In this document: positions 23,101 to 35,005 of the stretch, piece after piece
Numbering within the stretch: position 1 is the first letter of the stretch
How the letters are laid out: every line of letters begins with the position of its first letter
Assembly: GCA_022749755.1 (NCBI GenBank)
Contig: CM040442.1
Span: 631,408 to 695,407, forward strand
Length of the DNA: 64,000 nucleotides
From: Azadirachta indica
Taxonomy: Eukaryota; Streptophyta; Magnoliopsida; Sapindales; Meliaceae
Direction of reading: 5' to 3'
The notes under the pieces: generated by a model
What the model saw: only the letters and a program-made list of their open reading frames with translations
Told to the model about the DNA's origin: nothing
Databases searched by the model: none
Made by a program: the position numbers and the translations under genes

Positions 23101-24231
23101 TTAACCTCTATCAAATTTAGTCAGTAACTGAGAGAGAAGAAGAAATCCACCCACTTATCTAAAACCGTAGCCACCGACGATACTCCAGCCTCCGACTTGG
23201 TGTTATCCAGCGCTGAAAACGAGACGGAAAATTTTTGGAGATGTTACACGCGCCTTACGCGCCACCATCAAAAGAATAAGTTATTTAAAATTATGCAATA
23301 TCTAGCTGCCGGCACAACCATGAATATATATGAAAATTATGATTCCTTTGAAACAAACAAATTAAAGCTGATTATGACAGATAATTTGCTCGATAATTCA
23401 TCACCCTCAATTTTTTTCTCTGATATAGTCTACATTAATGAAATAAAACGATACTTTTCAAGCTAAAGGGCAGAAGGGCGGAGAGTATCAAGTATATACA
23501 TTACCATTTTGATAACATAATGTACAAACAATTTGATTCAAATTTATGGTTTGTTGAAATAGTTATGAAAGAGAATCCCATAGGACAGGCACATCTAAAA
23601 GATTACTATATATCTTTTTGTTTTTAATGAAAGGGAAAGATAGTGCATAGAAACAAAGCAATCCATTAGTCCCTTGAAGTGCAAGGGAAAAAGCAATTTG
23701 ATTTCAATTGTAACTTGAATTAGATGTCAATATGACATGTTTCCATCCTAGCAGGTGGGGCTTCGAGTCATGTCAACAATTTTTTTTAGACTGTTTTTTT
23801 TTATTTGGGAAACAAGATTCGAACCCATCCTCCGTGGACAATCTTAAATATGTTTTTATTATATTTTAGGGTAGCACTTTGAACCAGAAAAATATAATAT
23901 ATAGAAAACGAAACATCTTTTTTGGAATAACGGTATTTAGTTTTGGAGTTCTGCGTATGCATAAACTGCTGAAAAGCCACACCAAATCAAATAGACACTC
24001 GGTAATGTCCATTCAAGTTACAATCAAAATCAAATCGCGTTTCTGTCCTTCTGTGGGACCCTTTAGCCAATTCTTCACCGGTAAAGCTACTTATAATCAC
24101 AATCAACTTGTAAATATTTCATAATTTTCGTAAAACATTTTCTATATAATTTTCAGACATCTCGGTTTAAGCGAATCAAAACCAGAACAAAATTCAAGCT
24201 GAACAGAGATATAAATAAGCTTATTTCATAT
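23101..24231. other. Intergenic, no recognised gene
   Basis: AT-rich, with an 89-residue plus-strand frame (23197-23466) and an 81-residue frame (23879-24124), neither of a family I recognise. TTTGATTTCAATTGTAACTTGAAT near 23698 echoes the repeated upstream sequence of NAC copies 4 and 5. Confidence 0.4.
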
Positions 24232-24720
24232 ATGGCTTTGTCTTCAACTATGGCTGCTGAGGTATCCTCTCAGAGCACCGCCGATGAAGAAAACGGCTCC
24301 GCGGTAAATACTGTTACCGGTATAGAGTCGGCGATTAATCTCACACATGTTGTTGGTACAAGATTCAGACCAACCGATGAAATTCTCGCCCGTCATTACC
24401 TTGCTGGGAAAGTGTCTGGTAGTACCGATGGCCTAATTTTTCCACTTATCAAACAAGTAGATGTTTACAAGTGTGAACCTTGGCTGCTCTCAAGTAATAT
24501 AAGCACCTACCAACCGGCATAGATTTTTTTTTTTTTTTTTAACAAAATACATCTTACAAATATTAACGCGATGATAAACATCTGCTCTTTCTGTCAAACT
24601 TTCAGGAGATGCACATAATTTTGGTGATGGGATTATGTATTTCTTCACAGCCTTAAAAATGAAATACCATACTGGAACAAATGTCAATAGAGTAGCCGGC
24701 GACGGATTTTGGAGGAAAAC
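24232..24720 (+). CDS. Divergent NAC-domain protein, 3' end lost in gap (NAC copy 6)
   Basis: Exon 1 24232-24493 (ATG at 24232) and exon 2 from 24606 (acceptor TTTCAG), phase kept, running into the N gap at 24721. Leader of about 43 residues, then VVGTRFRPTDEILARHYLAGKV (subdomain A, the closest to the canonical FRPTDEE of all copies), IKQVDVYKCEPWLL (B, canonical CEPW), then MYFFTALKMKY and GDGFWRK (start of C). No lesion is visible in the 124 codons present. The last exon is missing, so intactness cannot be judged. An apparent frame running through the Ns into 24853 joins this gene to UGT sequence and is meaningless. Confidence 0.75.
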
Positions 24721-24820
24721 NNNNNNNNNNNNNNNNNNNNNNNNNNNNNNNNNNNNNNNNNNNNNNNNNNNNNNNNNNNNNNNNNNNNNNNNNNNNNNNN
24801 NNNNNNNNNNNNNNNNNNNN
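24721..24820. other. Assembly gap (100 N)
   Basis: Exactly 100 N, probably a gap of unknown size. NAC exon 2 is on the left and the last 61 bp of a UGT gene on the right. This is also the outer edge of the giant inverted repeat. Confidence 0.98.
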
Positions 24821-24881
24821 GGAAGGCGGTTCTTGCTACAATTCATTGAATGATTTGGCAGAGAAAATCTTATCACTCTGA
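24821..24881 (+). pseudogene. 3' end of a UGT gene, left copy (cut by gap)
   Basis: Encodes the last 19 residues of a family-1 glycosyltransferase (GGSCYNSLNDLAEKILSL, stop TGA 24879-24881), identical to the end of the exon at 60414-61294. Everything upstream is missing because the arm begins at the N gap, mid-codon. Confidence 0.9.
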
Positions 24882-26250
24882 TCAAAGTAACATCGAGGTG
24901 GACCACCTTTACTTTTAACCGCCAGTACTTGTAATATATTATACCTATAAGATCTTAGGCTTGAACAATTGGCTTGCTTATAAATTTTACATTTGATGTT
25001 TATAATTATAAAGATTTGTTGACGTTTTGAGCACTGGCATATATTTTAGCTCTCATGATATTGATTCTCTAAAATGTTACAATGGTTTGGTGTGAAATCA
25101 TTTTGAGCTTGGAACAAGGTTTCCACTCCACGGAAAAGTTGTTATTGTGAATATTTTACTCCTACAAACAATCATCCCTGTCTTTAAAAATAAATTAAAA
25201 TTTTAATCCTATAAAATTTTTTAAATGTGATGTGTCATAATCTTCTTTCAAAATTTAGAAAAGATTAAAATTAGAGGTTAATATCTCTAGTATTAACGAG
25301 ACTGAGCTTTACATGCCTATATAAGGGATAATCTAATAACTCTTATATACATGTAATGTTGATTACACAAATCAATTTAAATGTTAATGCAAAAATATTT
25401 TCCAACATTTTGCTTTTTTTTTAACTGTCGATTATCTCATTTTATCAAAATTTTATAAAAGTCTTTCCAACTACAATAATCAACAAAATGTTCTAGAGAG
25501 TTTGGTTTAGTTGTTAACATAATATCACCAATCTCAGTAAGCTTGCAGAAGAAAAGTTTCCTAAAACTTTTTGTAGTAGCGCATCATATACAAATTTCAT
25601 GCGTAAACAGGCCACTTTGTCTTCCAGTCCAATAAATAAGAACGCTATGTCATCCAAAAAACTAACATTAAGGTGACATGTCATGATCCGACATTACAAT
25701 AATAAAAAAGATAAAAATAAAAGAACTCGTTTTAGGATCCGTTTGGTGTAGTTTTTCAAATAAATTTTTTTAAAGTAGTGCTTTTATTTGTAAAATTTTT
25801 ATGAGTAGAGTTTTTAACAAAAAGTTATTAATCGTTTGGTTATTACAAATAACTTTTGAGAAAATTTGAATAATTACTTTAATAGACAAATTTTTAATAT
25901 TTTATTTTAAAGAAATAACGCAGAATTTTTAAAATAAAATAAAAGTATTTTAAATAATTTTATCTTTTAAAAAAGTTAGAGAAGTTTTACTGTTAAAAAC
26001 CTAAATTTTAAGTTTCTTCCAATAGAAGAAAAATAACTTTTTTAATTCTAAAATTTTTTTTTATTATCAATTAAATGACATTAAAAAATTTTAAAAGAAT
26101 TTTTATTATTAAAAAATTTTTTTTAATCAATAAAAATGTCAAATTAAAGGGACAATTAATTTCTTTTCAATTGATTTAAGGCTAGGCCTTTCCCATTCCG
26201 TGTAACCGTACTTGGGCTTTAAATCCCTAAACAAGCAAAATACAGAACCT
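24882..26250. other. Intergenic, AT-rich (left arm)
   Basis: No gene seen. It holds the substitutions that separate the two arms (25089, 25119, 25790, 25824 and nearby). GGATCCGTTTGGTG at 25735 resembles a MITE terminus, with AT-rich sequence following, but no clear partner end was found. Confidence 0.4.
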
Positions 26251-26265
26251 TCTAGCGAGCCCAAA

Positions 26266-26286
26266 AAGTTTCAACTTCTAGAATTC
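26266..26286 (+). promoter_or_regulatory. Heat-shock element upstream of HSP20 copy A
   Basis: TTCTAGAATTC at 26276-26286 contains alternating TTC/GAA units, preceded by AGTTTC. A TATA-like TATATATA follows at 26373-26380. The order fits a heat-inducible sHSP promoter, although the gene it serves is broken. Confidence 0.5.
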
Positions 26287-26490
26287 ACCAGAGCCTTTAT
26301 CAATCAAAACGAAAACGAAAACGAAAACGATCGTCGATTGCCGCAGACTTACTAGAAATCTCCTGCGCTTGCTATATATACACAAGACTGAGAAGCCTTC
26401 ATATCAGCAAGTTCGAGCAACCAGTCATCGGTATCAGTATTCAGTCTAATACCTTCATTTCATTTAAACCTCTCACTCTTCGAGAAAAGA

Positions 26491-26971
26491 GGTAGTTGAT
26501 TCCAAGCTTCTTTGGAAACCGACGCAGTAACATTTTTGATCCATTCTCCCTCGACATTTGGGATCCATCAGGGACATCCCTTTTCCTTCGTCTTCTTCTT
26601 CACTTTCCTCTTACTTCCCTCAATAGACCTCTACTTTTGTAAACACTCGGGTGGACTGGAAGGAGACCTCGGAAGCTCACGTGTTCAAGGCCGATCTTCC
26701 GAGTCTGAAGAAAGAGGAAGTAAAAGTGGAGATTAAAGATGATAGGGTGCTCCAGATTAGCAGACAGAGGAATATTGAGAAGGAAGACAAGAACGACACT
26801 TGGCATCGCGTGGAGCGTAGCAGTGGCATGTTCACGAGGAGGTTTAGGCTGCTGGAGAATGTGAAAATGGATCAGATTAAGGCTTCAATGGAGAATGGAG
26901 TTCTTACTGTTACTGTTCCCAAGGCAGAAGTTAAAAAGCCTTATATGAAGGCCATTGAAATTTCTGGTTGA
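26491..26971 (+). pseudogene. Class I small heat-shock protein (HSP20) pseudogene A, left arm
   Basis: The alpha-crystallin domain is intact from about 26640 ([20 protein letters not shown]) through [13 protein letters not shown] and [10 protein letters not shown] to a stop at 26969-26971. It ends KAIEISG, usual for class I sHSPs, cytosolic holdase chaperones. The N-terminal arm is broken: the start ATG is gone (GGTAGTTGATTCC where ATGTCGTTGATTCC is expected). A base is missing in the WDPF segment near 26568. A TAG directly precedes the domain near 26622. A short product from an internal ATG would lack the first domain strands. Confidence 0.75.
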
Positions 26972-27190
26972 AGGAATCTCTGTTTGTTATCTTCCTAATT
27001 CAAAAAAAAAAAAAAATGTGTGATGTTATAGAATAATAGATTATCAGGTGTGTAAGTAATATTGTTCTTAATTAATGTAATAATAAAGTGAGGTTACTTT
27101 CAATACATCTTTTGCAATTTGTACTGATAGTTCTTTTAAACTTTGTATTCTCGCTTTAGATTTGATTTTAGCAAAACCTCAAAGCTGAAG

Positions 27191-27526
27191 TCATCCGACA
27201 TATTTGCCGGATTTATATAGAGATATTGTGCGTCCTTCAGAGATTGGATTTATAACCTTATGAACTCTTGAAAATAATGAAGCATCATCAAATTTGACGA
27301 TAGATATATAATGCTTGACTATTAACTCAAACATAATAGCAGCAGTTTTCAAGAAATAATAGAAAAGGGTTTGAGGATCTTCAAGGAATGGAATATGACA
27401 GGACTGCAGGACACTTCGTATAATTAGAGTTGATTTCCCAAACTTGACATAATAATTAGCAGTTAAATTGAAGGAGTAGTCTTCATGGAAGAGCTCCAAA
27501 TGAAGTTTTGAACCATTCACGTCCAC
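27191..27526 (-). other. Uncharacterised 111-codon frame (left arm)
   Basis: Minus-strand frame with ordinary amino-acid composition (SKLHLELFHEDYSFNL at its start). I recognise no family. The corresponding region 3' of HSP20 copy B (34050-34230) is clearly homologous at DNA level but its frame is broken, which argues against a conserved protein. Probably non-coding. Confidence 0.2.
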
Positions 27527-28502
27527 TAAATCATATGCTCTTTAATTATTAAATTATAGGCCATTGTTTAATATCTATTATTATTTTGATTGCAAAAATA
27601 CCTTGATGATATGAACTTCACTCAAAACCTGTGCTAGATTCTATGTAAGCTGCCCTTACCAATAACAGAGGTTCACTTGCTAATTCTATGTAGTCTCTAT
27701 ATAGGCCTGTCTCGGTTGATTGAATTCGATTAAATTCCTGTGTTCCATCACCCGGTTCCATCATTGTCCACTAGAACAAATATTTGCATTTCAGTCTTGT
27801 GACACTCTCATCTGCAGTTGTGACCTTTATCTGTTGTATAGCCTAAATGTCGCAAAGTTTCTATTGATATGTTTGAGACAAACTCCATTGATGTTTGTAG
27901 ATCTATCAATTTGATGTTCAAGAAGCCCAAGAGAGGAAAGTATCTGATTCTTTCTTTCCAATTTATTTTAATTTCCAGCATTTTTCACTGTCTTGCCTGG
28001 TGATTCTCTTGTTCCTGTAATTCATCCCCATTTGACACAAACTACCAAAAGAAGTTTATATAATGATTTAAGTCCTCCATTAGAATTATAGAAAGGTACC
28101 TTCTTGTCATAAGCTTTCTCAAGTTTTGTTGGTTATCACCTCTATTTCTTCACATGCATATTTGTTGATGAAGTTACAAACAAAGCCTTTTCTTCTATTC
28201 ATATTTGGCCATATGTATGTACACACTTATTTGTGGAGTAACAGATTTATTTGGAATAACTGTTTAACAAGGATGAAATTTTAGGCCTCCCTTCAAGGTT
28301 CTGTCTTTACAGAAAAAAATATAACATGTCCGTTTAATGACCATTGAGACCCGAAAAATAATCAATATTTTTCCAACTATTAGTGTATTTGTACTTCCAA
28401 TTCTTTTATTTCTTATACTCATTACCTTGCTCTTCTTCTAAATGCTAAAACAAAGCGATATCACATTATCATGTTATGTTAATCAGGTCCTATTTTGTAA
28501 AG

Positions 28503-31500
28503 GGATAAGAATCCTCTCCTCGTCTTGTGCCTCTTAAACTTTTGAGGATCCAGTGACACATGGTAAATAAGGCTTGAGATTATATTATACCAATTTCACT
28601 ATTTAATTCTAAAACTTACCATATTAAATAGTTAAAACAAAAAAAATTCTAAATCACCTATTTTCATTATCCCTAAATTGAACATCCGTCTATTTTCTTA
28701 CCCCTTCATCGCCAATCGCTTCTCTTTCTTCGTCCTCATTTTCCTTCGCCAAGAACCTACTTTGTCCTTGCTTCTCTTCTTCCCTCTTCATTTTTTATAG
28801 CTATTTTTCTCATTTTAATAAGATTTCTGGAAAATACAAATTGGTTGCAGATTTTGGAATGCTGAGGTTGCGGATTTTGAAGATATAAATTAGGATGTGA
28901 AGTTAAGTTACTGTATTTCTATTTGTTATGGCCTTAGTAATTGAGTTTTGAAGTTTGAATGAAACGTTATAGAATTTTCATAATTATAGCTGATGTTGGG
29001 ATTGCTTATTTGCTTGTATTTTCTTAATGTTGCAAATTAAAACCTCTTGATCTTCTTGCAAATTGCAAATGGCACAAATGGAAAAATTCAATGCATTGGC
29101 AATATGTCTAGTTCTAGCACTTTTTTCTGCAGTCGTCTCTGGGCAAGCTTTTTGCTTGGCTCCGACACTATCCTTGCGCAAATAAAGGAGCTACAGTCGC
29201 AAATTCTGTAGGAAACTCTAAAGTTATGATTTGCTTATCGTTGTTCTTGTCTTGGCTTGCTCTTGTCCTAGGTGGCAATTCGGATTCATAGCTCGTTTTT
29301 GGATCATGTCAAACAATTAATGGTGTCAACAGTCCTCTACTTAAATATGATCTATATATTAATTGTTTCAAGAGTTTTCAACTCAAATAGGACTTATTTA
29401 TTAAACGAATGTTTGGAATATGACCTATTTATTAATTATGTTAGGAGTTTTCAACTCAAATATGACCCATTTATTAAATGGGTGACATAATATGACGCAT
29501 TAAGTAATTTATTAATTGAATAATTGTGTCAGATTGACCCGTTTATTATTCGAATAATCAAGTATACGACCCATTAATAGGGTATATGATCTATTTATTA
29601 ATTGTGTTAAGGATTTTTAACCTATACACAATCTATTTATTAAACAGATGACACGATAAGACCCATTAACCCATTTATTAATCAGGTAATCATGTCGGAT
29701 TGACCCGTTTATTATTCGGATAATTAGGTTAACCTGTTTAATTTAAATCAATTTATACATGACCTGATTGTTTGGATAATTGAGTTGATCTGTTAACTTC
29801 ATAACACGACTTATTAACTTACATATTAATCGAATAATCTTGTCAGATTGACTCGTTAACTTGACTCATTTATTAATCGTGTTAAGGGTTTTTTTTAATT
29901 CAGACACAACTCATTTATTAAACCAGTGTTTTGAACATGACCCATTTATTAATCGTGTCAAGAGTTTTCAACTCAAATACGAACCATTTATTAAATAAGT
30001 GACACGACACAACCCATTAACCCATTTATTAATTGAGTAATTGTGTCAGATTGACTTATTTATTATTCCGATAATCAGATACACGACTCATTAATAGGAT
30101 ACATGATCCATTTATTAATCATGTCAAGGGTTTTCAACTCAGACATGACTCATTTATTAAACACGACATGACCCATTAACCCATTTATTAGTCGAATAAT
30201 CGTGTCAGATCGACCCGTTTAATATTCAGATAATTGGGTTAACCCGTTAACTCATTTAATTTAAATCAATCCGCACATGATCCATTTATTAAATGGGTGA
30301 CACGACACGATAATTTAACCTATTTATTAATCGGGTAATCATGTCGGATTGACCCATTTATTATTCGAATAATCGGTTTTAACCAAATAACTTCACAACA
30401 CGACCTATTAACCACTTTATTAATCATATAATTGTGTTGAATTGACCCGTTTATTATTCAGATAATCAAGTTGTCAAAAGTTTTCAATTCAGACACAACC
30501 TATTTATTAAACGGATAACACAACATGACCCATTAACCCATTTATTAATTGGATAATCGTGTTGGATTGACCCGTTTGTTATTCGAATAATTGGATTGAT
30601 CCGTTAACCTATTTAATTTTAAATAAAAAAATTGTAATGTAGATAATCGAATCCAAGAGCTTAGTTTAATACAATTTTAACTATTGAGTTACAACTATAT
30701 TTTTATTTAAATTGTGAAAACATTATTTATTTATATCATATTTTAAGTTTTTCTTATATTATAATGTTACTTATTTTACATATAATTATTTTAAATTGTG
30801 AATGCTAAATTATTACAAGTACTTAAAATAAAATTATTTAATGAAAAGTATTTTCAAATTAAAAAATTACTAACAATAAAAAAATTAAAAAATTAAAAAC
30901 ATAATGTAATGCATTTATTTCTTTTCTTTTTTATTTTAATTTTTACAATAAAATCAAAGAAGAAAATAGAAAAAATTTAAATTTCTTGTAAAAACTATTT
31001 ATGAACATGAAGTTTTATAAAACTTGATTATGGATAAGATTTTTTTGTAAACTTTTATTATCTAAAAACATATTATTCAATTATTATTCTTAAAAAATAA
31101 AAAATAATTATAGTTTTAATAAAAATTAGTTCTTTTTTTTTATATTTTTTTGCATTATTTCTTACAAAAAGTTTAAATAAATTTTTTCTTTTCATTTTTT
31201 GATTTAGATTTATTTTTAATTAGATAATTTTGTTCTCACTATTGTTTTAAATTTTTGGAATCATTATTCATTTAATCATTCATCTAATGTATATAGTATA
31301 TAACATGGTGTATGTATATTTATTTATTGATTAAGTTAATTTAGTAGTTGAAAATTTAATTTTTGAGTCTCACATACTTATAAATATTTAATATAACCAT
31401 TTTGACACAATTATTATTTTTTATAACATATTAAATAGTTATTAATTTTCATAATCTTATTAATGTAATAGTCATACATTAATATTATTAATTAATAAGT

Positions 31501-32746
31501 GTTAGCAATTAAATTTGAAAGTTTTAGAAAAATAACATGCTAATTAACTAATACGTCACCTCTATTATCATTTATCAATGTACAAAGTATAAATTATTTA
31601 CCAATAGACTTAAATTACTATATATATGCAAATATTCAAATTGTGTTACAATAGATTTAATTTATAATAAGTTTTTTATCATATATTAATTAAGATAATG
31701 TCAAAATTTTTATCAAAATGAAAAGTATTAATTTAATTAATTTATCTTCACTTTTTTCTTAAAATAATTAGCCTCCAATTATAATAAAAAGTAAATACAT
31801 TATTGCAGCAATATGCCTTAAGGTATTTATGTTGATACACTTTAGTTTGAAAATTAAATGATACACTTTACCATATAAGTGTACTATATACTTAAGCCAC
31901 ATTATAACTTTGAAGATTTGGATTCGAATCTTAATAGTCACAAATTTTTTTAAAATATTAACTATATCATTAAATGGTTTAATTGGTTGACATGACCCAA
32001 TTATTTGAATAATAACCGTATCATTAAACGAGTTGGCAAGTTGACACGACTTAATTATCCAAATAATGATCGTATCATTAAACACGTTGGCGGGTTGAAA
32101 AGGTAAAATTCACATACAATTCGATTAATAAAATAGGTGATTAAATAAATTGGCGATTGACGCGATTCGATTACTTGAATAATAATCGTGTCATTAAACG
32201 GGTTGGCAAGTTGACATGACCTAATTACCCGAATATTAATCATGTTATTAAATTGATTAGTGAGTTGAGAAAGTCCAACCCGTACACAACCCGATTAATA
32301 AATAGATGACAGAATCTAACACGATTATTAATCGTGTTGACTGATCTCAATTCAAATTTGAATTTTTTATGTCAGTTTAGTATCGTGTTCGCGGATTAGG
32401 TCTAAAATTGTCACCCATACTTATACTATATATATAATTTTTATTTCAACTTTGGCTTAAAGTTGTTGAGTGGTGGATTCTTGGCAAAGGAAAATGAGGA
32501 GGGAGGAAGAGAAGCGGCCGTCGATGAAGGGAGAAAAAGATAGATGGATGTTAAATTTGGAGATAACGAAAATAGGTAATTTAGATTTTTTTTTTAACTA
32601 TTTAATATGATAATTTTTTATATGGCAGGTTTTTAAATTAAATAGTTAAATTTGTATAATATAATCTCCAACTCTTAATTTTTCTCTTTGCCATGCGTCA
32701 CTGTATCCTCAGAAGCCCCGGAGACATAAGGAGAGGATCCTTATCC
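28503..32746. mobile_element. Mutator-like/foldback element with long terminal inverted repeats (left arm)
   Basis: Terminal inverted repeats of about 270-300 bp: 28503-28800 (GGATAAGAATCCTCTCC...) and 32455-32746 (...GGAGAGGATCCTTATCC). They share blocks such as CTATTTAAT, ATTTTC.TTATC and CTTC.TCGCC.AATC..TTCTC. Inside the left TIR, 29270-30620 is an array of irregularly spaced variants of GACCCGTTTATTATTCGAATAATC and CATTTATTAATCGTGTCA. Inside the right TIR, 31975-32400 holds similar words in inverted orientation. The AT-rich core (30620-31970) has no transposase frame. Non-autonomous. No clear target duplication could be read. Confidence 0.65.
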
Positions 32747-32829
32747 TCCAATAACTGCTTGAAAACTAGAAAACATTAATAGCAAGAAATTTCGGCAATT
32801 TGTTACAAAAATAATTTCAATGCTGCAGA

Positions 32830-34630
32830 TGGAGAACGTTTAAACAGAGTGGTGGAGGGTACTCTTTTCTACGAGAGAGTTTCCTAAAATCACTTCCAAC
32901 ACAATATCATATTTGAATCCAGTCGTCCAATCCAATAAATAAAGACGCCTTGTCATCCAGAAAAAATAATACTGAGACAACATGTTGTGACCCCGATGAG
33001 TGAAGTGATAACAATATATATATATATATATATATATATGTAAATAAAAAAAAATTAAAACATAGAACTTCATTTGACCGACTTAACGCTGGGCCTCTCC
33101 TTGTTTCCCGTTGTATGTAATAAAGCTTGGGCTTGACAGCCCAACACAACCGACATCCAAAGCGTTCTAGTTAACCCGAGATTATAACTCGGAGAATTTA
33201 GAACCTTCGTTAACCAAAACTAAAACGATTTCGATTGCCCGCGAAATTACTAGAAATGTCTTGCGCTTCTTAAATATTACCCAACACTTGTTCATGCTTC
33301 ATATTAGCAAGTTCAAGCAGGCAATCATCAGCATCAACAGTTAATCAAACAGAGTGAGAAAAAATGTCGTTGATTCCAAGCTTCTTCGGAAACCGACGCA
33401 GTTTAGCAGCGTCTTTGATCCATTTTCTCTTGATGTTTGGGATCCATTCAGGGACTTTTCTTTCCCTTCTTCTTTATCTTCACTTTCCTTTCAGTTCCCT
33501 TAAGAAACCTCTGCTTTTGTGAATGCCTGCGTAGACTGGAAAGAAACCCCTGAAGCTTACGTTTTCAAGGCCGATCTTCCGGGACTGAAGAAAGAGGAAG
33601 TGAAGGTAGAGATTGAAGATAACAGGGTGTTTCAAATTGGCGGACAGAGGAATACTGAGAAGGGAGACAAGAACGATACCTGGCATCACGTCGAGCGCAG
33701 TAGTGGTATGTTCTCAAGGAGGTTTAGGCTGCCAGAGAATGTGAAAAAGGACCAGATTAAGGCTCCAATGGCGAATGGAGTTCTTACTGTTATAGTTCCA
33801 AAGGTAGAAGTGAAGAAGCCTGATGTCAAGGCTATTGAAGTCTCTGGTTGAACGAATATCTGGTCTCTATCTTCCTTCATTCATAATTAATTATAAAACA
33901 ATTATATCATATTGTGATGTAATATTGTGATGGTCTGAGATAATATACACTGCGTCTTTATGAAAGGTGTATAATTTTAATGTAATAATGAAATGGATTT
34001 CCTTTAATGTGGCTTTTGCACAAAAATTTAAAAGTTTTTAGGCAAAGCCTCAATATGAAGCCATCGGATGCGGATGCATGTGTAGGATCTTAAGCCGCCC
34101 TCAGATTTGTAACCTTATCAAGTATCCAAAATACGGATGTATATTTGACAATAAACTCCAACATAGTACCGGCCGTACGTCTCCAAGAAATTAAGTATCA
34201 GGGGGTTCCAAGCTAAATAACGGCTCTTGCTTCAATTAGTGCTGCAGAAAGGTTTATGAAAAAATATTGACTTCCATGAAAGAAAACATTCCTGTCCAAA
34301 CAAATCTTACCTTCGTACATTGCCGCCAACATGATATTTAATGAGGCCGTTCTTTAGTAATACTGGATTGCAAAAATTCCTGGATGATATGAAGCTCGCC
34401 AGAAATGACGCTAAATCTACGCAGGGTTCGGCGAAGGCAGCTCTGACCAATAACAGAATTTCATTTTCTATAATCTAGGTAGTCTTGTATGAGGTTCTCT
34501 CTGTTCGATTATTAAACATGTTCTTTACTTTATATAATAATGAAGTCCTTTACTGAAGAGAGAAAGGGGTCAAAATTGTAGAAAGAGGTGTCTTCTTTTC
34601 ATAAGCTTTCTCAAGTTTTCTTGGTTATAT
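32830..34630 (+). repeat. HSP20 tandem-duplication unit 2 (left arm)
   Basis: Partner of 25500-28140, carrying HSP20 copy B. A TA microsatellite (about 33014-33038) lies upstream of the gene. Confidence 0.7.
33364..33851 (+). pseudogene. Class I small heat-shock protein (HSP20) pseudogene B, left arm
   Basis: The ATG at 33364 opens [12 protein letters not shown], the class I sHSP N-terminus. An insertion at about 33402 (TTTAGC) then shifts the frame away from the expected SSVFDPFSLDVWDPF, which continues in another frame. A TAA at about 33502 interrupts the link just before ETSAFVNA. The alpha-crystallin domain ([17 protein letters not shown] ... HHVERSSG ... RRFRLPENV ... NGVLTVIVP) is open to the stop at 33849-33851, ending KAIEVSG. 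Two independent N-terminal lesions make a full protein impossible. The domain has remained open, as in copy A. Confidence 0.8.
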
Positions 34631-35005
34631 GTAACTGCCTTGACCCTGATGTTGTATCTCATAATTGTGAAAGTAAATTGTTTAGAAAAATTTACTAAGA
34701 ATGATGGCAAATGAACAATGTAAAATAAGAAATACAATTTACTTTGATAAAATAATTCAATTACATCAATCCTTACATAGGCAAATAAAGTTACCCATGA
34801 TCATATGTGTAACTACCCATTACTATCCATGATTGCCATGACAAAACATGCGCCACTAATGCTAAAAAAATGCAATATTAAAATAACCACTAAACATGTT
34901 TTCCTAAACTAATGTAAAGAACATGCCCATTGTTTCTTAAAAATAGGAAATAAACTACCCATTAAATTATAACATTCCCTCCCTTAAACTGAATGTTTTC
35001 AAACA

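Larger units (their letters stand above)
25500..28140 (+). repeat. HSP20 tandem-duplication unit 1 (left arm)
   Basis: Diverged direct repeat of 32830-34630. Matches: GTTTCCTAAAA and CCAATAAATAA..ACGC...GTCATCCA upstream (25556-25660, 32880-32960), the HSP20 copy, and downstream TCATAAGCTTTCTCAAGTTTT (28107 and 34598). The Mutator-like element at 28503-32746 sits between the two units. Confidence 0.7.

Noticed and set aside
24635..24853. Open frame reading through the N gap on the plus strand (and 24906-24490 on the minus strand)
   Set aside because: It joins a NAC exon to the tail of a UGT in the wrong frame across 100 N. It is an artefact of reading unknown bases as codons.
29270..30620. 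Array of repeated words considered as a CRISPR-like or satellite array
   Set aside because: Spacing and repeat sequence are irregular, the host is a plant, and the words lie inside the terminal repeats of a transposon-like element with an inverted counterpart.
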